Assembly (NCBI GenBank): GCA_950106755.1
Contig: CATNNA010000080.1
Location: 62,001-126,000, forward strand
Length of the DNA: 64,000 nt
Origin: Climacium dendroides
Taxonomy: Eukaryota > Streptophyta > Bryopsida > Hypnales > Climaciaceae
Reading direction: 5' to 3'
Shown: positions 22,680 to 34,971 of the stretch, piece by piece
Layout: each line of letters starts with the position of its first letter
How positions within the stretch are numbered: the stretch's first letter is position 1
The notes under the pieces: generated by a model
Told to the model about the DNA's origin: nothing
Databases searched by the model: none
The model's input: only the letters and a program-made list of their open reading frames with translations
Translations under genes and position numbers: made by a program

Positions 22680-25347
22680 GAAGATTGCACAATGCAGTCC
22701 AAGTCGTCGACTTCGGTAGAAGATTTGGGAGGACGGGAATCCGTCCACCGTGAAGAGCAAGTAGTTCAGTCGACGGAGATGGATCCACCAGGATTGGTGG
22801 AGCAGCCAGCAACAAATCCACCCATGGGTGACACAGAGCAGTCGACGGAGATGGACCCGCCAGAAGTGCTGGAGCAGCCAACACCGAATTCACCCATGGG
22901 TGGTGGTGGCGCATATGTGCCTCTGACGCAGGAAGATTGCATAGGGCAGCCCGAGTCGTCATCGACTTCGGTAGAAGATTTGGGAGGACGGGAATCCGCC
23001 CACCGTGAAGAGCAAGCAGTTGAGTCGGCAGAGATGGATCCGCCAGGAGTGGTGGAGCAGCCATCTCGAGTGGGTGGCGCGGAGCAAGAGTCCCTTGAGC
23101 CGGTTACGGGTACGCTCGAAGCACTTGGTCCGGAGGAACAGGCGCTAGAGGCTGGGGCCCAAGGAGCTGGGCGGGCACAACCGGCTCTAGAAGAAGATTC
23201 GTCCAGAGTAGGCGAGCGGGCTCATAAGCAAGAGGACGTGGTAGAGGGAGTTGGGCAGACACCGGCGGAAGAGGGTGTGGCCCAAGGAGCTGGGCACATG
23301 CAAGTGGATTCGGTAGAAGTGCTGGAGCGGCCAGCATTGAATTCTCAAGTGGGTAGCGCGGAGCAAGAGTCCCTTGAGCCGGTTACGGGTACGCTTGAAG
23401 CAACTGGTCCGGAACAGGCACAAGAGGTTGGGGCACAAGGAACTAGGCGGGCACAACCGGTTTCAGAAGAAGATTTGTCCAAAGCAGGCGTGCAGGCTCA
23501 TGCGCAAGAGGATGTGGTAGAGGGAGATGGGAAGACACCAACGGAAGAGGGTGTGGCCCAAGGAGCTAGGCTACTTCAGGGTTCAGGGGATGGGGCACGA
23601 GGGGGCGGGCAGACAGAGGCGCAAGAGGTTGTGGCACAAGGAGCTGAGTGGTTTAAGGCGGAAGAGGCTCTGCCAGGAGTACGTGAGCTAGCTCCAGCAC
23701 AGGAGGATGTGGTAGAAGGAACTGACCTACTTTAGGGTTTAGGGGACGAGGCACAAGGAGTTGGGCACACACAGATGGAAGAGGATGTGGTAGAAGGAGC
23801 CCATCTACTACAGAGTTTAGGGGATGCGAGACAGGGAGCTGGGCACACACAAGTGGAAGAGGTTGACGCACAAGAAGCCCAGTTGCTACAAGAATTGTCG
23901 ATACCACCAACCCCAAATGTTTCAGCCATCATTCATGTCAGTGAGAGTGACGACGATTTCAGTGACGATGATTGGAGGGTCATTTCTGACCGTGAAGCGG
24001 AGGGAGGAGTGCAAAATGACTCACGTTTGGGTATGGACTCGGACAAGGGAAGAGAAGTAGCAGTAGAATCCGGGCATGTGACGAGGGGGAAGCGACAGCG
24101 TGAGAGCGATGCAGGAGCAGGGGCACAACAAGAGGGGGAGAACTCGGACTCTTTGAACCAAGAGAATAAGAAGAGCTGCGCAATGGCGGAGGTGCTACAA
24201 GACAAGGACAAAGGCACAGTTCACATCGGGCGGTTTAAGGGATCGCATGGCCAAAGAGAGGAGCTCGCGAGCGGGAGTGCTAGCCACACCACATCGGAGG
24301 GGCCCACGCAGCCCAAGGAGCCATTGTTTTATTCAAGGAAGGCTAGAAAACACCCAGCTGAAACCCAGGCGCTGGATGCTCGGATTGACAAGGGGCGGGG
24401 CAGCCAATCACGTGCTAAGAAAAAACCTGCTCAAACCGAGGCGCTGGATGCTCAACTTGACAAGGGGCGGGGCAGCCAATCACGTGCTAAAAAAAAAACT
24501 GCTCAAACTCAGGCGCTGGATACTTAGGTTGACAAGGGGCGGGGCAACCAATCACGTGCTCGAGGGAAGAAGAAACCTGCACCTGGTTCTACTGCTAAAT
24601 TATGGACAGGTGACAGTGACAATGACACTGAGAGTGACCCTGGCTTCGGTCACGGCAAACGCACATTACAACTTAGGAAAAAGTCTTTGGTCTTGGAGAA
24701 GAAAGATGTTCCTACATGTAGCCGCACGGAGGATCGCGACGTTGGGGTTGCGGGCGTAGAGGCATCTGGAGATCACCCCAAATCCAAAAGTCGATTGTTC
24801 CTCCGGACCAAGAGGTTGGAGCACCGAGCGTACCCGAAACTGATGGACAGGGCGATGGGGTCACAGCTGCACCAGGAGATCCCCCGCTGGAGCTAGTGTC
24901 AAAGGGTCTATCGACGGGCATGACTGGTGAGCACCCGCAACAGACTCCGGTGGAAGGGGCCTCCCACATGTTTAAGCTGCACCGTGCAGCGGTGTCTTCG
25001 GGAAAAGGGGGGGGGGATGGGTTTAGGGTCCAGGATGCCTCACCGTTTGAATCTGAAGCACAAGTGAGAATGAAAATCCATAGAGAGTATCTGTCAAAGA
25101 GATTCATCAATGACTCACGTGTTGAATTAGAAGGGCCACCGAGACGCCACCATGACTCTAGATTCCCCCTGTCAAACGTCGATATAAAAAACATGAAGCA
25201 CTTGCAAGCCGTGAAAGAGGCCACTCTTTTTTTGTATAAACCTCTTTTCGAGTGGGCAAGAACTCCGCCGGGTTCAGGGCCTCTTGCAATGGCTGACACC
25301 AGCGGTTTAGGGAGGGGCACGGGCGGAGTCGTCGCTCATACCCCAGG
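22680..25347 (+). CDS. acidic, internally repeated protein region
   Basis: One frame from 22680 encodes a low-complexity acidic protein made of diverged repeats: EDLGGRESxHREEQ, EMDPPGxxEQP, LEPVTGTLEA and EEGVAQGA blocks, most at least twice. A 24-residue repeat (ALDARIDKGRGSQSRAKKK) follows in three copies at 24,367-24,560. TAG occurs at 23733-23735 and 24525-24527. In both cases sister repeats have CAG or CAA/CGG at that codon. Near 24,790 the frame shifts by one base (around AATCCAAAAGTCG) and continues as IVPPDQEVGAPSVPE... to a donor at about 25,347 in phase 1. It is probably a disordered linker in the same protein as the FCP1-like exon downstream, and possibly of the ParB-like part upstream. 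Confidence 0.6.
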
Positions 25348-25642
25348 TGACATTCGCGCATTCTTTTTTGTGTGGGTCGCCATTCCAGTTAACCCTTGAG
25401 TGACCTATCAACTGAATTTTGGTCGATTGCCTTGTCCTTCCCTAAACATGTTGCCAAGGCCCTAGAGCTTCAATTTGTACGGTCTGATCAGATTCGTCAA
25501 AGTCACAGTCCTTCTCAAATTATCTTTTGTTGAAGAGTACATGCACTCGAGAAATGCATTGCCCCCCTCCTCCAAGTCAACCACGGGCGCTCAAGGGTTC
25601 AGGGTCTCGCCTCTAACTGCTTGTTTTTCCTGTCTCCTGCAG

Positions 25643-26313
25643 ATTCGGGTACGGCTGCCAATCATCCTCAGGCAAATGTAATGAACCCTACACCTCCCCG
25701 ACGGTATCATGTTGTCCTGGACCTCAACGGAGTGCTGATTGAGAGGTCAGGGTTCGACCCCAAGTCTAATAGGCAACGCACTACTCTTGTACGCCCATTT
25801 GCTAAGGAATGCCTGGAGTGGGTGAACAAAAAGGCGAACCTGGTCATCTGGAGCTGTATGGTAAAGAAAAATGTGGATGGAGTCCTAACGGATTTGCTTA
25901 TGCGTACGGGTTCTAGGTTGAAAGCACGGGCTATGACTGTTCTATCCCAAGAATCCTACACTAGGTCGTCGTGGCAAGGCCAAGGCGCATACGGTAATCA
26001 ATGGAACTTTGTCAAAGACCTAACGAAATTGGCCAAGCTCCTGCATTTGGATTCGACCGATTATATCCTTCTAGTGGATAACAGTCCATTGAAGAACCTC
26101 AAGAACGAGAGGTTCAGCGCAGTTTTCCCCCAAACTTGGTCTAGCGATAAGGAAGATACATTCCTGCGAGATACCTTCCAGCCTTGGCTTGAGGGTCTGT
26201 TGGAGTCCAACGAAATTGTCCCGAGGTATGTAATGCACAATCCTCTGCCTAACAGTCAGAAACCGGCGGACCCAAGCGGATATCCGGGGAGATGTATCTT
26301 GAAAGGTCTGTGA
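25643..26313 (+). CDS. FCP1/HAD-like phosphatase domain, last exon
   Basis: The exon begins after TCTCCTGCAG in the phase left by the donor near 25,347 and ends in TGA. It encodes about 220 residues with the FCP1-homology layout: HVVLDLNGVL as HAD motif I, RPFAKECLEWV, LVIWSCMVKKNVDGVL carrying the motif II Ser position, and YILLVDNSPLKN as motifs III/IV. The nucleophile Asp is present. The second Asp, the usual general acid of DxDx(T/V), is Asn (DLNGV). I recall the same substitution in a plant group of FCP1-domain proteins. Expected substrates of this fold are phosphoserines, classically on the RNA polymerase II CTD; activity here is uncertain because of the Asn. Confidence 0.75.
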
Positions 26314-29300
26314 ACGCAACCTCGTGTATGGCAGGCTCCATCCGGAGATCTCGTGATGCTTTCTTCGACATTTGAAAGACTGGACAAGTAAATAGGATAC
26401 AACATTTGTACACGTGAACTAAGTACTTGCTAGTTACTAGAAAAGCACTTTCTATGTACATGTACTGTAAATGCACCAAAGTAAATTACCTCTGAAACTC
26501 AGTTTTTTGCTCACGCTTGGATTACAATGGCATCTTGCTTGCAACGCTAGCTATGAATTGAACATGCACACGAGTGTTTTTTTGAGTCTTCTTTTTTGCA
26601 TGGGAATGTTCTCGGCATTCTTACATACAATGGTGTCCCTCACCAGTACGCATGTTGTGTGCAAGCTTTGCAAAATGGTTTCATCGGGGTATCCCCCTGA
26701 CTGTTGCTCGTAGGAAGCTAACAGAAGAAGCAACTCTGCGGACTTTGAGGGTTTAGGGTGAGAGTATCAAAAATGTTGCTAGACACTTACGAGTGTCTCA
26801 AAGTTGGATTGCACGACTTCAAGGGATTGAAGGGGACCAGGGAATTAGTTCTCTCTCATAGATAGAATTTACGTGTACAGTCTTGGACATTCTACAAGAT
26901 GACGTCGTATTGTTTGTGAATTAGCATCCTTGCTCGAAATAAAGACATTAGGGTTCAAGAACTATGAAGCAAAGCACGATCACATCATGTTAGCATACTT
27001 AAATAGGGGAATCCAGTTGGTGCAATTACAAAATTGTTGAAAAATAAAGTGACCCACTTTAACCCCGTACCGAAGGAAGACGAGGACTTAAAGTTTTCGG
27101 TGGATGGCTTTCAAGGAAACTTCAAAGATGAGGAATGCACCTATCCATCTTCAAATTTAACAAGTTTTTGCATTTCGTGTTTTTAATTTAAAATAGTTTT
27201 ACATTCAAAAATTGAGTTAGAAGTTTAGAAAATTTTCAAAACAAAACCTCAATTTCCATTATTTGAAAACTATTTTATAAAATTAGGTATGATGTAGAAG
27301 GAAAAACTAAATTAATATTAGTTTTCAGGAAAAATTGAAATACACTAAATAAATTCCGATAGTGAGATTTTTCTAATAAACAAAGGTTATACTATTGGAT
27401 GTTGTTTTCCTGATAAATGTGAAAACTAAGCTCAAAAATAAATCTAGTAAGTTATTTTTTCAAGAAGACGCTTTAATTGCTAGCAAACCAAGATGTTCTA
27501 TAACTTTCTCATCACTTATCCAAATAGAATGAACCAAATCTTTCCTTATAGAAAAAGTATAATCCATTAAAAATATTTTTTTGAAAGTTCCATTTCAAAT
27601 TTTGGAGATCTTTTTGTAAATGGGCTTGCCTATTTTGTTGTTTAGGTGGCATAATTTTTGCTCCCAGGCACTAGTAGAAATAAAAAAATTATATTTTAAG
27701 AAAGCTAATCTATTTTTAAATTTTGAACCAAAATTTCAAAAAAACATACTAGGAATTGAAATCATATGACCTTGTCCAAACTTTCAAGTGTCCTTCACGG
27801 GGACTCTTGGGACATTAGGGGTTAAATCTTATGAATATGGACAAAACATATAGAATATGAATATAAATAATTAATTCATACAAATTTGTGTCCATTCATC
27901 TGAATTTGAAATAATTCATCCAAAATATACTAGTACCATTCCAAGATCCGTGAACAATTTAACAATTTAACAATTCCCAATTTTAGGGATTTTGAAATGT
28001 TCGTATTCTAAATTTCAATTTTGGTATCCATCCATTTTGGGGGGAACCAAGAAATTCAATTTCATTCCATTTTTTCTTTTGCAAATGAGACATTTCCTTC
28101 GGCACATACAAGAACTAACGTAGTAACAATCTTGAATACAAGATGAAGGTGTTTGGGTTGTGTCTATTCAGAACAACAATACACTTGCATCGGCTTACAT
28201 ACCACAAATCCAAGGTTTAGGGTTTATTTTACTTAGAGGACCTTTTAAATCAACATGTCGGAGGGAAAATAAGGTTTACGGTCACATAACTAGGACTCCG
28301 CGTGAGTAAAGATGCGTGCATGTGCGTGCGTAAAATACACAGTCGCAATGGAGAGAGAGACGAAACGTAAGAGGTAACGCTTTCCTTTTAACAACATGTG
28401 AGAGAGTAAAAACAAGCCACCTTTAGTGAAAGCATGACTCGCAATAGCCATACTATACAACTCGTACCTACAGTTGGGCCTCGTTGTCTACAGCAGTATT
28501 TTTAGTCTATGTTTTGGGTGTACGGTGCAATGGAGTCAACGAGAAAAACAAAAATGAAGAAAAAACATGGGCTTAAGGGTGGGGAACTGACCCGGTCCAA
28601 CACGAGTGGTTTTTCCGGGTTTTAGGGAGCCCACGACTTGAGGTTCCCCGTGCTGAGCACTGTCTCAATAAAAGGGTGGATCAAGATGCTTTTACTAGGT
28701 CGCAGGACATTTACATTTCACAGTCACACACGCGCACCCTCAATGCCAGCCAACTCTATGTCATTTGACTGGTACATTTTCCAAAGGGGCGTGTAGAGAT
28801 CACGATATTGTCCAGGTTTGGTTTGCATAATTATCCCCTCCAGTCTAGTAATGCCGCCGCTAACTTGGTGTAAGGAGTCCAGTGAAGGTGAATTGAGGTT
28901 GTCAGGAATCCCATGGCTGGCCACGAGGAAGACCTCTACAAATCTCTATGTACCACTGTCTAACTTCACTCCCCCGCTCGTGCACCTCCCCCCTCTGTAA
29001 GAGCACATTTTTCAACCTCTATTCATAGGCCTTGGCATCTAAGGCCTACAATTCAGCAAAGGAATCTAAAACTATAATCTTAGGGAGAGTCCACGTCACA
29101 GAGTAGGAGTATTTCCGTCGTCCGTGTGGTGGTCTAGTGGTGGTGGTGGACCGGTGGTGCGATTCTTGGGGAAACTCTGAAACAAGCGCTTGCGAATTTG
29201 TTGACTTGCAACCCCAATCACTTCCAGGTACGCACCCAGAGCACGTGAATGACATAGCTAAGTCTTGAGTGTCGGTGAAAACATCGTAGTTACTTGTGGT

Positions 29301-30100
29301 GATGAAAAATAGCCCGATTCATTGAACTGCATATGTTCCTGGATCCTCATTTGTTTTTTTGATGCCTTCAGAAGTTCATGCACTGGTGCTTGACCCTACC
29401 GGTGAACAAAAGTCCTTTTCATGATTCGAATACATAGAATAGTGGAAATTAAGGGTTCAGAGGAGACCGACTCCATGTCGTTGTTCGTCCGTTCTCTTGG
29501 ATTGTTATGTTTTTCGGCTTGCTACTCTTCGAGGAGGGTTGATCGTAGGTCTCAACCCTCTTATCATTTGAAGTTTATGAAATGATTAGTTCAAGAGAAC
29601 CCTCCCAATGGACTTATCTTGAGTATGCCACCGGGGCCTAGTTTGGGGTGTTGTCATTTGTTTCCAGTGCGTCCCTGATCTCCATTCATGTCACCAAATT
29701 CTTGTCTGTAGGCTACTATTATCCCTGATGTCAAGTATTGGGCTGTGAAGACTCCAAACCAACTCACCAAGTGAGTGCTATCTATTCCCTCTATTTTCTT
29801 GGCTCACCTTTTTGGTGTATTGTTGTCCTTTTGTCAACCGTGACTTCACCATGGATATCATCAACATAATGTCAAGTAGAGTTCTATTTGTTGGGTTCGT
29901 GAGTGCCATGTAATAGTGGATATAGTTGTGAGTGCCCGGGCTTAGGACCACAGTCCATTTTCAGGGCAGTGTTCGGTATAAGATCTTGATGGTGCAACTT
30001 TCCACAGTGGTCCCATCCATTTCAACTGACAACGAACAAACTTGAATGTGTGGATGACAGAGTAGGGTTGAACAACAAGCCTCCACCTCAAACAGACAAA
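26314..30100. other. intergenic, AT-rich, no gene seen
   Basis: Very A/T-rich between 27,000 and 28,100. Scattered TTTAGGG words lie near 26,748, 28,215 and 28,619. A short exon-like piece lies at about 29,709-29,770 (after TGTCTGTAG, reading ATIIPDVKYWAVKTPNQLTK, then a TGA in frame), but no partner exons are found. Short frames at 28.7-29.3 kb are not supported. Confidence 0.5.
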
Positions 30101-33100
30101 ATGGCTTATCAATGCAAGAAATGTTCAATATCGGCATTCCATACAGCTGATCAGCTCAAGAATCATTCGAGGATGTATTCAACAAAATGCATGGTGAAGT
30201 TTCATATCGAAGGCCGTGAGGAGGTATTGGAGAGATCTATATCACGAGACGCAGTGACGCAACTTTTTGTTTGTACCCGTTGTTTGCGTTACGAAACGCC
30301 AGTTCCTGCAAAACTCCAACAGCATTGCAGAAACTGCGATGGAGGAGAAGCCCTGGATCCTCCAGTCCCATTGTTGCCAATCCATCCATCCGGGCATCCA
30401 CCTTTGCCAGTGAACAACGGGGAGTCATACATCTCCGAATTGGGATACTGGGTGAATGAAAAGTTTCACATAGTCATTTGTCGTGATTGCAGGGATTGGG
30501 TAGCTGTTGAAAAAATTTGGTCCCATTTGTCACGGTCCCATGCACACCAGCTGAAGGGACATGGAAACGTAGACCCGGAACGGTTGGCGACGGACATTCA
30601 GCGCTTTCAACTGGATCAAGGGTGGGAGAAGATCCAGCAACACTTGGAACTTCCACTCATCTTGAGAGATCCTATTGAAGGCCTTCCAGTGGAAGATGGA
30701 TATATGTGCACATCGTGTCCCTACTACAGTCCAATGCAGAATACCATTAAAGCCCACGTCTCCGCCAAACACAAGGACTCGGGTAGCTCTTCCGTTGGGC
30801 TTGCGTGTAGCAAGAGATGCCTTATGCAGAGGCTTTCTAAATGCCCTTCGTCGAGCGTACAAGGTATCCAGTGGTTTGGAGTGAATACACCTTTGGTTAC
30901 TCCAACACCAAACACCTTTTTATTTGATATTATTATAGAAGAGGCCACTGCACGGGAGGAAGAGGTTCTGGCGGCACCCTACAAGGACCCAAGGCAACTA
31001 CCCATGTTTATGAAAGTGCTGCATTGGGATGTTTTCATACAAAACATGAACATAGACATAGTTGGAGTGGCTCCACTGCTCAAAGCACATGAACCAGGTG
31101 ATGTCCGTTTCTTCCCCGACCGACTGCAGGAGGTTTGCAGGTCGCTGATGATGGATTGGCAATCCACCCTTGCAAATGCGGAAACATTGTTGCGGAGGAA
31201 GGTCAGGTCTACAAACCCCACGAACATTTCACCAAATCCCTTCTCAAGGTTGGAGCAGTCATGCCTAGACTATGTGAGGGAGTTAGTTCACCTCCTCCTC
31301 ATTCTGCTAAGGGCCCTTGACAGCAAGAACGTGGAGGAGGAGAACATAGGCGACATCCGACGGATATTGGTTCCATTGGAGGAAAAAGTGCAAGGGTCCT
31401 TACATCGCCTTTGGGATGGGTTGCAGGTAGTGGGTGGAGATGGACAGTTTACAAAGGATCAATTGGAAGAGTCCAAATTGCATTGCACGGAAGTTTTGGA
31501 AGACCTTTTTTTGTAACACGTCCATCGCATGCCATCCCAGAAGCATCACTATTGATTTTCAGGTTTGTGATTTTTTCATCGATGCAACAACACCGTGTAG
31601 TCACACCCGATGATGTAACCCACCGCATCTCAAGGATGATGTATTGGTGTCGATCACTGGTGCTACACAAGATTGTGCATTATCCACTCAACCTTGGGGA
31701 TGATGTCGCCAAGGTAGAAGGAGGGTTCTTATTATACACTCATGGAGACCAACGGACACCATTTGCAGCCATACTACAGGCAAAGAGGCTTGTGAGGTCA
31801 ATCGCAAAGAATGAGACTCAGCTCCCAAAGGTTATATGGGTGGGAGACGGTGACTCCCAAATCAGAGATGGCGTCCACGTGGGTATTTCCCACGTTTCTG
31901 TGCTCATTCGTTGCTCAATCCAAGAACTTTATAGGGAACTGGAAGAGGACCTTCTATTAAAGATGCCAGAGTATCATGTGAATAGAGGTCGCATTCTCTA
32001 TAACAAATCTGGGGGGCTCTTGGAAGACAAGCTTTCCGACCTTAGGAATGGGCAGTGGTTCATCAACAACAAAAACAATGTTTGTTCAGGATATACCTTT
32101 AGCCTTATTCTACACATTGCTCGTACTACTCGTTTGCATAGTAAGTACATCGAGTCAATGCAAGCGGAGGGCACTCAGGAGATCATATGGAAGAAGGATG
32201 CATTAAGAAAATGGATGTGCCGAGTGGGGAAGTGGCTCCAGAAATTGATGAGCATCATACATCTTATTGCAGGACAACCAGCACGTGGCGCGGAACTACT
32301 GGCCTGTTCCACCCGCAACACACCGGCTCAAATCCGTGGTGTTTACATCGTCGATGGTCTCGTCATGTTGTTGACCCTTTATGGGAAAAGAGACAACCTA
32401 TGGGGTAGCCAAGTACCCATTGCAAGGTTCCTTTGTAAAGACACCTCCTTCCTGCTGATAAACTATCTCACATATGTGCGGAAAATGGAGATTGTTGCTT
32501 CGAAAGTCTTGTATGGCCAACCGGAAACTGCATTATATAATTGCCTCTTGGCTGTCCAAGAAGGCGAATCTATGTCTAGCCATACCTTATCCAATGGAAT
32601 TGCAAGCATCTTTCTAAATCACCTGAAAGTTCATGTAACGCTTGCTCCTTGGCGGCACATGGCCATTGCATGGATGCATAGGTTGTTGGGGTACACAAGT
32701 GTTATGGAGCTCACAGGTAACGGCGCTGTGGACAGTCAAGCCGGCCACTCACAACGCGTGGCCACCAAGTATTATGCTCGGTCAAACTTCGACCATCCTA
32801 GCATTGGACGTGATGAGTTCCAATTGTATAGGCGCGTATCCGTGGGGTGGCATAGAATTCTAGGCCTCCGAAGCGACGAAGACCCTCCGAATCATGATAA
32901 TAATGTCATCATGTCGATTGCCAGACGTCCGGGCCCCACTCCTTCAAGACATGGGCCAGGCTAGGAACGTGGTCCAGGATATAGGGTTGGGCAATCCCTA
33001 GTGTCCACAACTCCAACTCCCGACATCCAGCACCATCACCACCACCACCATGAAATCAAGGTGGTCCATTGTCGGGGTGACATCGGTATCGACCACCTAT

Positions 33101-34971
33101 CCGTTACTTGTTCCAAACACGTAGTGTTGGGATTGATGTCATTGGGACACACCACGTTCAAGAGTTCACACCAAGCCCAAGCCATCCCCCAAATCTTGGA
33201 GCGGCAAGAGGATTTGTTGGTCGTGTTACCCACCGGAGGAGGCAAGACTCTATTGTTCCTCTTGCCCGTATTCTTGGAACGTGGACGTTATACCACTGTC
33301 GTCATCTGTCCATTTGTGGCACTAAGGATGGAGTTGGAGCATCGCGCACGGGAGGCAAACGTATCAATGGAGGTATATTCAGGAGACGCATCCCCGGGTA
33401 GAGCTGACATCTTGTTCGTTTCGGTGGAGCACTACGCATTGCCAGCTTTCCGAAGTCACCTGGCGGACCTACATGCACGAAATCAACTCGGAAGGATTGT
33501 TTTGGACGAGTGCCACGTAGCACTAACAGACAAGTTGTGGCGTCCTATACTAGATGACATTCAGTACGTTCGAAAATCAGCTGTTCAAATCCTCCTCTTG
33601 TCAGCGACGGTGCCCCCCCACCTAGAGGGCCCGATGAAGAACTTGTTCACTTCCTATTTTGCTGTCATCCGTGCTCCCACTAACCGTCCCAACCTCATAT
33701 ATGAAGTGAGGAAGGCCCAGGGGGAACTGCGTGCGAGCTTGTGGGCGATTTTGACATCGGGATCGACGACTCCAAAGTCCATCATCTTCAGCAGAGGAAA
33801 GGCAGAAATAGAGGAATTGGCGGAGATGCTGTGTGGCCTTGGCCTCACTGCTGTGCATTACCACGCAAATTTAGACATGCGGGCTAGAAACGCAGCGCAC
33901 GGCGCGTAGACAAGCGGGGGAGCGGACATCATGGTGGCAACCGGAGCATTCGGTACAGGCATCGACTTGCCCGGGGTGCGCCTGGTTGTGCACGTGAACG
34001 AGCCTTATTCAATGATCAACCTTGCCCAAGAGAGCGGTCGGGGAGGCCGCGATGGGTCTCCCAGCAAACATATCATATTATTGGCTCAGTATAGGAAAAC
34101 GCAAGACGGGACGTGTACCGCAATGGCGGAGTATCTTGGGGGGACAAAGTGCAGGCGGTGGGTGCTCCAACAGTACATGGACGGTCATGGATTGGATTGC
34201 TTCTCCTCTGGATCGGAAAGATGTGATGTTTGTGAATCCTTGGTTGGCCGCGTCCAATCCGGCCTATCAACGGCCAAACGGACGGAATCTTCTTCCACCA
34301 GCGAATCCCTCGAGAGCTTCCACGGAAGTCAGTATATAGACTTGTTCTCCAGCCCAGATGACGGAGGCACCTCAGGCACGCCCGAGGATTATGACCCACT
34401 AGCAAAGAGAATTTGCTTAGGGGATGCATTGTTGTCTGAATCAGCGAAGGGGACCCAAGAAAGTCATGTAGATCTATTGTTGATGACATTGTATTTTGGA
34501 GAATACCTTAAGAGAGTGAAAGACAAGTGCATCGTTTGCACCATGCATGGTGACGAGGTGCCTGACTACAGACATCCGTTGTGGTAGTGCCCCCATCTGA
34601 GGGGTCTGTGTTTGAAGTGTATGGGAAATGATGGGCACCGGGGTAAGAACTGCCAATGGAAGTTGCAGTTCAAGGGTTTAGAATGCTATGGATGCGGCTT
34701 GCCCAAGAAATTGGGTGCTCAAGTGATCCACGTAGAGACATTCGAGGGAAATTGCAAATCCCTGGGCAACGACAAGCTGATCCCTGCTTCCTGGTACATG
34801 TGGAGGAATTCCCGACGGTTTCAGCGGTTGCTCGAGGAGTTGGGTTGTCCACCAGCTATTTCCGATTTCCAGTATGCGGAGTGGCTGACGGGTGCACATG
34901 AGAAGTACAGAACAAATCTGGTTGCCTTGTTCATCTGCTATGTTAGAAATGAGAGCCAATCCTCGAAGTAG
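30101..34971 (+). CDS. C2H2/OrsD-like zinc-finger RecQ helicase, telomere-linked-helicase type
   Basis: The start is taken at ATG 30101 (context AAAATGG). A 50-nt intron (31513-31562, GTAACA...TTTTCAG) joins the two long frames exactly, giving about 1,606 codons. The N-terminal third has four Cys/His fingers: YQCKKC...H, FVCTRC...H, IVICRDC...H...H and GYMCTSC...H...H. This layout is seen in OrsD-like proteins. The helicase core has motif I PTGGGKT (33,229), DECH (33,505), SAT (33,602), motif V VATGAFGTGID (33,934) and motif VI QESGRGGRDG (34,030). A Cys/His cluster ends the protein. It predicts an ATP-dependent 3'-5' DNA helicase. Zinc-finger/RecQ fusions are known as telomere-linked helicases and transposon-borne genes. 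In-frame TAGs interrupt it at 32962, 33907 and 34585, with no loss of domain spacing. The end at TAG 34969 is therefore uncertain. Confidence 0.8.

Noticed and set aside
24712..25320. Minus-strand frame of 202 codons
   Set aside because: It is the shadow of the acidic gene's plus-strand frame, which carries the correct splice phase to the FCP1-like exon.
33031..33054. Run of seven His codons in the helicase frame, like an engineered tag
   Set aside because: It is a natural CAC/CAT microsatellite within a genomic frame; no vector sequence surrounds it.
32962..34587. Introns as the explanation of the TAGs in the helicase gene
   Set aside because: Motif spacing around 33907 and 34585 is continuous and leaves no room for an intron. 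The only clear intron in this gene is 31513-31562. For 32962 a short intron cannot be fully excluded.
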